Assembly: GCA_022564935.1 (NCBI GenBank)
Contig: JADFKM010000006.1
Span: 29,502-51,874 of the forward strand
Direction of reading: 5' to 3'
DNA: 22,373 bases
Origin: Candidatus Dadabacteria bacterium
Lineage (GTDB): Bacteria; Desulfobacterota_D; UBA1144; Nemesobacterales; JADFKM01
Part shown: piece by piece, positions 8,589-14,370 of the stretch
How the letters are laid out: each line of letters opens with the position of its first letter
Numbering within the stretch: the stretch's first letter is position 1
The notes under the pieces: model-generated
What the model saw: only the letters and a program-made list of their open reading frames with translations
Told to the model about the DNA's origin: nothing
Databases searched by the model: none
Program-made: the position numbers and the translations under genes

Positions 8589-9647
8589 TCAGGCGACTGT
8601 AATATCTTCATCCAGGTAAACGTCCTGTATAGCGTTAAACAGGGCGACTCCTTCGCTCATCGGCTTCTGAAAAGCCTTCCTGCCTGTGATAAGCCCCATA
8701 CCTCCGGCTCTCTTGTTTATAACTGCGGTTCGTACGCCTTGGGCCAGGTCGTTTTCTCCTGAAGCCCCCCCGGAGTTGATAAGGCCCGAGCGGCCCATGT
8801 AGCAGTTGACGACCTGGTACCTGGTAAGGTCGATCGGGTGATCGGACGTGAGAAGGGAATAGACCTTATCGTGTGTCATTCCGAACTCTAGAGCGGTAAA
8901 ACCGCCGTTGTTCTCAGGTTGCTTTTGTTTCACTATATCCGCTTGTATTGTAACGCTCAGGTGATTGGCCTGGCCCGTGAGGTCGGCCGAGACGTGGTAA
9001 TCCGTGCCGTCCTCCCCTTTAAAGGCCGGGTTCCTCAGGTATGCCCAGAGAACTGTAACCAGACCCAGGCTGTGGGCGTAGCTGAAGGCTTGAGATACTT
9101 CCTGGAGCTGCCTGTTGCTCTCTGGGGAGCCGAAATATATTGTCGCCCCGACCGCAACCGCTCCCATCTCGAAAGCCTGGTCTACCGAGGCGAAAAGTAT
9201 CTGGTCGTATTCATTGGGATAAGTAAGGAGCTGGTTGTGGTTTATCTTCGTTATGAAAGGGATTTTGTGGGCGTATTTTCTGGCCACGGAGCCCAGAACC
9301 CCCACCGTGGACGCAACGGCGTTGCAGCCTCCCTCTATGGCCAGCTTCACAATATTCTCGGGGTCAAAATATATCGGGTTCGGCGCAAAGGAGGCTCCTG
9401 CGGAATGCTCCACTCCCTGGTCTACGGGAAGGATGGACAGGTAGCCGGTGCCCCCAAGCCTACCGTGATTAAAAAGCGTATTCAGGTTCCTTAGAACAGG
9501 GGTGGGTCGGTCGGAATTTATCAATATTTCATCGACAAACGACGGGCCGGGAAGGTGCAGTTCCTTTTTAGGCACAGTAGCGCATTTGTGCTTAAGCAGA
9601 TACGCGGCCTCTTCCTTGCCGAGTAACTCAACTACTTTACTCTGCAT
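8589..9647 (-). CDS. fbaB: Fructose-bisphosphate aldolase, class I, DhnA/FbaB type
   Basis: A 352-residue Schiff-base aldolase that joins or splits dihydroxyacetone phosphate and glyceraldehyde 3-phosphate versus fructose 1,6-bisphosphate. [16 protein letters not shown] (about residues 72-87) is the hallmark of the FbaB/DhnA group. Lys240 in [15 protein letters not shown] is the expected imine-forming lysine. The C-terminal [16 protein letters not shown] and [12 protein letters not shown] complete the phosphate-binding loops. Length agrees with E. coli FbaB (350). It is the last gene of gap-pgk-fba, 64 bases after pgk. Upstream of the ATG are a purine run AAGGAA, very close to the start, and GGGGG about nine bases farther, so ribosome loading may not be typical. 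No class II zinc aldolase is present in the window. Confidence 0.94.
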   Translation of the reverse strand: MQSKVVELLGKEEAAYLLKHKCATVPKKELHLPGPSFVDEILINSDRPTPVLRNLNTLFNHGRLGGTGYLSILPVDQGVEHSAGASFAPNPIYFDPENIVKLAIEGGCNAVASTVGVLGSVARKYAHKIPFITKINHNQLLTYPNEYDQILFASVDQAFEMGAVAVGATIYFGSPESNRQLQEVSQAFSYAHSLGLVTVLWAYLRNPAFKGEDGTDYHVSADLTGQANHLSVTIQADIVKQKQPENNGGFTALEFGMTHDKVYSLLTSDHPIDLTRYQVVNCYMGRSGLINSGGASGENDLAQGVRTAVINKRAGGMGLITGRKAFQKPMSEGVALFNAIQDVYLDEDITVA

Positions 9648-9711
9648 TTCCTTAGTACCCCCAGTAATTCAAACACTTAAGTTTATTGAAATTCCCGATT
9701 TAAAATTCTAT

Positions 9712-10920
9712 CTAAACCTCCGATTCGTTGAGAATGGAAATCCCCGGAAGCTCCTCACCGTTGAGAAAGACAAGCAGAGAGCCTCCCCCGGTGGATATGT
9801 GGGATATTTCGGAATCAAGCACCTCGGCCTTCCGTAGAGCGGCGACAGTTTCCCCCCCGCCAACTACAGTCGTCGCCCCCCTCAGGGTTGCCAGGGCCAC
9901 TGCGCGCGCTATGTGCGTGGTGCCTGAGGAAAAAGCATCCAGCTCAAACACCCCCATCGGGCCGTTCCAGAAAATGTTCCCCTCTCCCTTTATCTGAGAT
10001 ATGTACCGCGCAACTGTTTTGGGGCCGATGTCAAATCCCCTGTATTCATCGGGAATCTCATCATCCACAATCATACACATTGAATTTTTGCCGCCCTGCA
10101 TGCTCTCGGCCACCACATGGTCAATAGGAAGATATATCTTATGTCTATAACTCTTAAGAGCCTCTGCGGCCCATTCGACCATACCGTCGTCTTCGATTAT
10201 GGATGTCCCTACATTCACCCCTTTTGCCTTCAGGAAAGTGTACGCGACCCCTCCTCCGAGAAGCACTTTATCGGCTATCTCGAGAAAGTTTTTAACTGCG
10301 TTTATCTTATCCCTTATCTTGGAGCCTCCGACTATTACAATATACGGTCGCTCAGGACTCTCACGCACCTTCGCGAATGTATTGAGCTCCCAATTGACAA
10401 GAAAACCGGCCAGCCTCAGTTCAAAGTACTTCGCCATGCCGTAAGTTGAGGCGTGGGAGCGGTGAGATGTGCCGAAGGCGTCGTTTACATAAATATCGGC
10501 AAGAGATGCAAGCTCTTTTGAAAACTCAGGGGTGTTTTCCCTCTCTTCGAGGTGAAACCTCAAATTCTCGAGAAGCATTACCTCGCCGTTTTGAAGCTCC
10601 GCAACACTGCGTTTGACATCTTCCCCAATTGTTTTGCCCAAGAACTTCACAGACTTTCCCAGAAGCTCTGAAAGCCTATTTGCAACGGGCCCTACCGAAA
10701 GACTGGCTACTCTTCTGCCCATTGGCCTCCCAAGGTGAGTCGCAATTATTAACCTGGCGCCCCTCTCAACCAGATAGTCAATGGTCGGGATCGTTCTACG
10801 TATCCTGTAATCCTCTCTTATTTGCCCATCGAGTATAGGAACATTAAAATCAACCCGTACGAATACCCTCTTGCCAACGTACTCTGGGTCGGGCACATCG
10901 GATATGACCATTTTAGCCAT
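9712..10920 (-). CDS. pgk: Phosphoglycerate kinase
   Basis: This 402-residue cytosolic kinase transfers phosphate between 1,3-bisphosphoglycerate and ADP (reversible). The N-terminal KRVFVRVDFNVP, IATHLGRP and NDAFGTSHRSHAS segments bind 3-phosphoglycerate. IVGGSKIRDKI, FWNGPMGVFE and VVGGGETVAAL form the nucleotide side. Near the C-terminus the usual GGGASLEFLEG stretch reads GGGSLLVFLNG, a modest departure in a normally well-kept loop; I do not expect it to abolish activity. The ATG lies 5 bases after the gap stop, so the two genes are cotranscribed and probably translationally linked. An in-frame ATG three codons later is an alternative start. No good Shine-Dalgarno sequence is visible for either. 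Confidence 0.97.
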   Translation of the reverse strand: MAKMVISDVPDPEYVGKRVFVRVDFNVPILDGQIREDYRIRRTIPTIDYLVERGARLIIATHLGRPMGRRVASLSVGPVANRLSELLGKSVKFLGKTIGEDVKRSVAELQNGEVMLLENLRFHLEERENTPEFSKELASLADIYVNDAFGTSHRSHASTYGMAKYFELRLAGFLVNWELNTFAKVRESPERPYIVIVGGSKIRDKINAVKNFLEIADKVLLGGGVAYTFLKAKGVNVGTSIIEDDGMVEWAAEALKSYRHKIYLPIDHVVAESMQGGKNSMCMIVDDEIPDEYRGFDIGPKTVARYISQIKGEGNIFWNGPMGVFELDAFSSGTTHIARAVALATLRGATTVVGGGETVAALRKAEVLDSEISHISTGGGSLLVFLNGEELPGISILNESEV

Positions 10921-10925
10921 TTAAA

Positions 10926-11927
10926 TTAATTACCCACCAATTCGATTAAATCTACCAACCGGGAAGAGTAGCCGAATTCATTATCGTACCATGCAAGGAT
11001 CTTAACCAAAGTGCCCTGGACAACGGAGGTAAGCTGTGAATCAAAAATAGCAGAATGGGGGTCTCCAATGAAATCCGAGGACACGAGCTCCTCATCGACA
11101 TAGCGCAAATACCCTTTTAGCTCACCCTCGGAGGCCTTCCTAAAGGCATGGTTTATTTCCTCTACGGTGGCCGGCTTAACGATCTCACAGGTGAAATCAC
11201 ACACCGACACATCGGGCACCGGCACCCTCATTGCAACGGCGCTCAGCGCCCCTTTCAACTCCGGAAATATCAGCTCTATAGCGCCTGCCGCCCCGGTACT
11301 GGTGGGAATAATCGAGAGCCCCGCAGCCCGGGCCCTTCTCAAATCGCTGTGAGGGGCGTCCTGAAGCCTCTGGTCGCTGGTATATGCGTGTACGGTGGAC
11401 ATCTGCCCACATTTTATCTTGAACCCCTCGTGCAGTACTTTCACCATCAAAGCAAAACAGTTAGTGGTGCAGGACGCGTTAGACAGAACGTGATGGATGT
11501 CGCTATCGTAGAGGGCTTCATTAACGCCCATAACGGTCGTCATATCAACGTCTCCTTTCGCAGGTGCGCTGATAATTACCTTTTTAACGGTGTCCCCGAA
11601 ATGCTTTGAGGCCCCCTCTTTACTCCTGAAAAGCCCTGTGGAATCTATAACGACCTGAGCGTTAACTTCACCCCAGGGTATTTCTTCGGGGTTCCTTACG
11701 CTGAAAACCTTTATCGGTTTCCCGTTTACAACTATATGTTCGTTTTCTGAGGTGACCTTGCCCCCGAAAGGGCCGAATATAGAGTCGTATTTAAAGAGAT
11801 GGGCTAGTGTTTTCGCATCGGTAATATCATTGATCCCGACTACTTCGATCCCATCCCTACCCAGCCCGATACGCAGCACATTTCTCCCGATTCTTCCGAA
11901 TCCGTTGATGCCTACCTTGACCGACAT
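10926..11927 (-). CDS. gapA: Glyceraldehyde-3-phosphate dehydrogenase, type I
   Basis: This 333-residue homotetrameric enzyme interconverts glyceraldehyde 3-phosphate and 1,3-bisphosphoglycerate. The dinucleotide-binding start is VGINGFGRIGR. Asp34 in VGINDITD is the acidic residue typical of NAD-preferring forms. The catalytic Cys153 lies in SNASCTTNC, and TVHAYTSDQ holds the activating His region. WYDNEFGYSSRLVDL ends the catalytic domain. It is the first gene of gap-pgk-fba. A clear GGAGG (11938-11934) sits 6 bases before the ATG, and a promoter is found about 45-75 bases upstream, so this operon has a normal 5' leader unlike many neighbours. Confidence 0.98.
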   Translation of the reverse strand: MSVKVGINGFGRIGRNVLRIGLGRDGIEVVGINDITDAKTLAHLFKYDSIFGPFGGKVTSENEHIVVNGKPIKVFSVRNPEEIPWGEVNAQVVIDSTGLFRSKEGASKHFGDTVKKVIISAPAKGDVDMTTVMGVNEALYDSDIHHVLSNASCTTNCFALMVKVLHEGFKIKCGQMSTVHAYTSDQRLQDAPHSDLRRARAAGLSIIPTSTGAAGAIELIFPELKGALSAVAMRVPVPDVSVCDFTCEIVKPATVEEINHAFRKASEGELKGYLRYVDEELVSSDFIGDPHSAIFDSQLTSVVQGTLVKILAWYDNEFGYSSRLVDLIELVGN

Positions 11928-11972
11928 AACAGTCCTCCGGGAAGGATATTCACTATGTGCAGAACAATGAAA

Positions 11973-12002
11973 ATATTACCTTATGTACCCGATGCTAGTC
12001 AA
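11973..12002 (-). promoter_or_regulatory. Predicted promoter of gap-pgk-fba operon
   Basis: On the minus strand TTGACT (12002-11997) is followed after 18 bases by TAATAT (11978-11973). Transcription would start near 11966, giving a leader of about 39 bases that contains the GGAGG of gapA. An inverted repeat at 12021-12052 lies 18 bases upstream of the -35. Confidence 0.5.
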
Positions 12003-12020
12003 GTACATTCGTGGCTAATC

Positions 12021-12052
12021 ACCTAAAACCATTGGTTAATTTCGCTTTAGGT
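12021..12052. repeat. Nested inverted repeat upstream of gap promoter, possible operator
   Basis: Outer arms ACCTAAA (12021-12027) and TTTAGGT (12046-12052) enclose a smaller dyad AACC-ATT-GGTT (12027-12037). It lies between the bdhA stop and the predicted gap promoter. The arms are AT-rich and no T-run follows on either strand, so a protein-binding site is more likely than a terminator. Confidence 0.35.
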
Positions 12053-12164
12053 AATAAAGGCTCACTCGTTGCAGCTCATTGATTAACCTACATAAATCAA
12101 CCTTGAACCGACACTCTCCTCTGTCCTTCTCTACCTGTATGTTAATCTCCTGTCCCCGTAATTA

Positions 12165-12947
12165 TTATTGCGCGGTCCAGCCGCCGTCAATTGGTATAAT
12201 TGCGCCGGTTATGTTTGCTGCCGACTCACTGCACAAAAAAGTTGTAAGCACCCCTATATCTTCAACCTTTGTAAATTTCTTCGTCGGTTGAGCGGCCAAG
12301 AGAACGTCGCTTACTACTTGTTCTTCGGTAATGCCTCTTGCCTTTGCGGTATCGGTTATCTGGTTCTCTACAAGGGGGGTAAGCACATAGCCGGGGCAGA
12401 TTGCATTGCACGTAATATGTAGTTGAGCGACCTCAAGGGCGACAGTTTTTGTCAGACCCGCCAACCCGTGTTTCGCAGAAACGTAGGCAGTTTTATACGG
12501 TGAAGCTACAAGAGCGTGGGCCGCAGCGATATTTATTATCCTTCCCCATCCCTGCCCCTTCATGATAGGAATGGCGTTGCAGGTCGTGTGAAAGGCTGCG
12601 GACAGGTGTATAGCGATTATAGCGTTCCATTTGTCGACAGGAAACTCTTCTATAGGGGCGACATGTTGTATGCCGGCATTATTTACCAGGATATCGACGC
12701 TTCCGAAGGTATTTCGTGTCTGATTAATCATGTCCTGGATCTGAGCAGGCTTAGCCATATCGGCGCCAATATAAAGCGCCTCGACGCCAAATTCATCGGT
12801 AAGCGCCGCCCGGTTTTTTTCAATCTCGCCGGAATCTCCAAACCCGTTCAGCACGACATTACAGCCTGCTTTTGCAAGCTCGTGGGCAATGCCTTTTCCA
12901 ATCCCGCTTGTAGAGCCAGTGATGACAGCTGTTTTTCCTTTAAGCAT
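12165..12947 (-). CDS. bdhA: 3-hydroxybutyrate dehydrogenase-like short-chain dehydrogenase with altered catalytic tetrad
   Basis: A 260-residue classical SDR. The NAD-binding TGSTSGIGKGIA (residues 10-21) and NNAG (89-92) are normal. Overall sequence matches bacterial D-3-hydroxybutyrate dehydrogenase, which oxidises 3-hydroxybutyrate to acetoacetate. Numbering coincides with the Pseudomonas fragi enzyme. The substrate-binding residues Gln94, His144, Lys152 and Gln196 are all present, as are catalytic Tyr155 and Lys159. However, tetrad residue Asn114 is His here (codon CAC) and catalytic Ser142 is Ala (codon GCG). Each is one base change from the usual residue. Activity may therefore be reduced or altered. 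A strong purine tract GGAGAGG (12958-12952) precedes the ATG. It is transcribed divergently from argC and lies upstream of gap on the same strand, with 237 bases between. Confidence 0.85.
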   Translation of the reverse strand: MLKGKTAVITGSTSGIGKGIAHELAKAGCNVVLNGFGDSGEIEKNRAALTDEFGVEALYIGADMAKPAQIQDMINQTRNTFGSVDILVNNAGIQHVAPIEEFPVDKWNAIIAIHLSAAFHTTCNAIPIMKGQGWGRIINIAAAHALVASPYKTAYVSAKHGLAGLTKTVALEVAQLHITCNAICPGYVLTPLVENQITDTAKARGITEEQVVSDVLLAAQPTKKFTKVEDIGVLTTFLCSESAANITGAIIPIDGGWTAQ

Positions 12948-12984
12948 TTAACCTCTCCTTTTATTCTAAGGTCTAGATAACTTT

Positions 12985-13011
12985 AGCATACTTGTAAGCC
13001 TGCGTAGTCAA
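12985..13011 (-). promoter_or_regulatory. Possible promoter of bdhA
   Basis: On the minus strand TTGACT (13011-13006) and TATGCT (12990-12985) are separated by a short 15-base spacer. A start near 12978 would leave a leader of about 30 bases with the purine-rich ribosome-binding site. The short spacer lowers confidence. Confidence 0.35.
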
Positions 13012-13043
13012 CCGTACTATGGGACATCTCTGACTGACGGTCT

Positions 13044-13057
13044 AACACTCATGAGTT
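13044..13057. repeat. Intergenic 14-bp repeat, copy 2 of 2
   Basis: This is identical to 8540-8553 (AACACTCATGAGTT). Its right flank (TAGGAT, then GGTTCT) resembles that of a looser match near 16771-16787 upstream of the TIR gene, where ATGAGTCAGGAT is followed by GGTTCT. It may be a diverged short intergenic element. Confidence 0.3.
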
Positions 13058-13136
13058 AGGATGGGTTCTAAACAAAGAACTTAATAGCTCTGCTTATATA
13101 AATAAAAAGCAAGCCCGGCAATTACCCCTAAGCAAC

Positions 13137-13165
13137 TTGCGCTAGCGGGTTTTCCCTGCTATTTT
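13137..13165 (+). promoter_or_regulatory. Possible promoter of argC, leaderless type
   Basis: TTGCGC (13137-13142) and TATTTT (13160-13165) are 17 bases apart. The -10 is preceded by TGC, as in an extended -10. It ends 11 bases before the argC ATG, and there is no Shine-Dalgarno sequence. The -10 match is moderate. Confidence 0.4.
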
Positions 13166-13176
13166 TTTCACTCATT

Positions 13177-14220
13177 ATGAGACATACGAAGGCCGCCGTT
13201 CTAGGGGCTAGCGGATATACGGGCAGTGAGCTTATAAGACTTCTGCTCAAGCACTCGAACGTCGAGGTTACTCATGTCACGGCGGACAAGCATGCCGGGA
13301 GAAAAATTCAAGACGTCCTCCCTCATTTCCAAGGCTTAATCGATCTGGAGCTGAAACCACTGGAGCTGGGATTGATACCCGAAGACGTCGATATAGTGTT
13401 TGCGGCGCTTCCCCACGGCAAATCCTCTGAAATAGTAAAAACCCTCGTCAAAGAAAGAGGTAAAAAGGTAGTTGACCTCGGCGCGGATTTCAGGCTCTCT
13501 CACCCGCTTTATGTCGAGTGGTACGGGGAGCACCCGTGCCCGGAGCTTATTACTGAAGCAGCATACGGCTTAAGCGAGCTGTTTGAAGAGGAAATAAAAC
13601 GAAGCAGCATCGTCGCCAACCCCGGATGTTATCCCGAATCTTCTATCCTGGCGTTAGCTCCCCTGCTTATAGAGCACTTGATAGAGGAGGATAACATAAT
13701 CATCGATGCAAAATCCGGGGTGTCGGGCGCAGGCCGCTCCTCGGCGCTCGCCAACAATTTCTGTGAGGTCAACGAAGCAGTTATAGCCTACAAAATAGGG
13801 GAGCACCGCCACAAGCCTGAGATAGAGGAAGCCCTGTCAAAGCTTTCGGGTCTTAACGTCAAGGTCACTTTCACGCCCCACCTGATTCCAATGGACAGAG
13901 GTATTCTATCGACAATTTACGTCAGGTTAAAAAAAGAGCTCGTCACAGGGGAGCTGCTCGAAATCTACAGGGTCTTTTATAAGAATAAGCAGTTCGTGCG
14001 AATCTGTCCCGAAAATACTTTTCCTTCCACCTCGAACGTGAGGGGATCAAATTTTGCCGACATAGGACTGAGAGTAAACCCCCATAGCGGAACAGCAATC
14101 ATCGTATCGGTAATCGACAACCTCGTTAAGGGAGCCTCCGGTCAGGCCGTACAAAATATGAACCTGATGTTGGGCTTCCCTGAGAATGAAGGACTCCAAA
14201 CGGCGCCCGTATTCCCCTGA
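13177..14220 (+). CDS. argC: N-acetyl-gamma-glutamyl-phosphate reductase
   Basis: This 347-residue NADPH-dependent enzyme makes N-acetylglutamate 5-semialdehyde, the third step of arginine synthesis. The dinucleotide-binding loop VLGASGYTGSELIRLL opens the protein. AALPHGKS and VVDLGADFRL follow, then the catalytic Cys151 in VANPGCYPE. KSGVSGAGRS and GEHRHKPEIE, with the active-site His, are also intact. No other arginine gene is nearby, so it is not in an arg cluster here. The ATG at 13177 lacks a Shine-Dalgarno sequence and has a -10-like box 11 bases upstream. Downstream, 150 bases without an obvious terminator separate it from the convergent TIR gene. Confidence 0.96.
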   Translation: MRHTKAAVLGASGYTGSELIRLLLKHSNVEVTHVTADKHAGRKIQDVLPHFQGLIDLELKPLELGLIPEDVDIVFAALPHGKSSEIVKTLVKERGKKVVDLGADFRLSHPLYVEWYGEHPCPELITEAAYGLSELFEEEIKRSSIVANPGCYPESSILALAPLLIEHLIEEDNIIIDAKSGVSGAGRSSALANNFCEVNEAVIAYKIGEHRHKPEIEEALSKLSGLNVKVTFTPHLIPMDRGILSTIYVRLKKELVTGELLEIYRVFYKNKQFVRICPENTFPSTSNVRGSNFADIGLRVNPHSGTAIIVSVIDNLVKGASGQAVQNMNLMLGFPENEGLQTAPVFP

Positions 14221-14370
14221 GTGATCGACACTTCCATTACCGCTGGACAATTTATCAAAAAAACGGGTGTGATAACACAGCACGAGCAGCTCAAACACAC
14301 TCCTAGCGCTAAGGCATCAGAAAGCCGAAACAGTTCCTACATTCAGGATTAATCAAATACTTTTCTCAAC

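Noticed and set aside
8919-9494. Plus-strand open frame of 191 codons
   Set aside because: It is antisense to the aldolase gene, whose motifs and Schiff-base lysine are intact. The antisense product resembles nothing known.
14267-14278. GTGT-GATA-ACAC dyad between argC and the TIR gene
   Set aside because: The arms are only four bases with no T-run and no second copy seen, so neither a terminator nor an operator can be supported.
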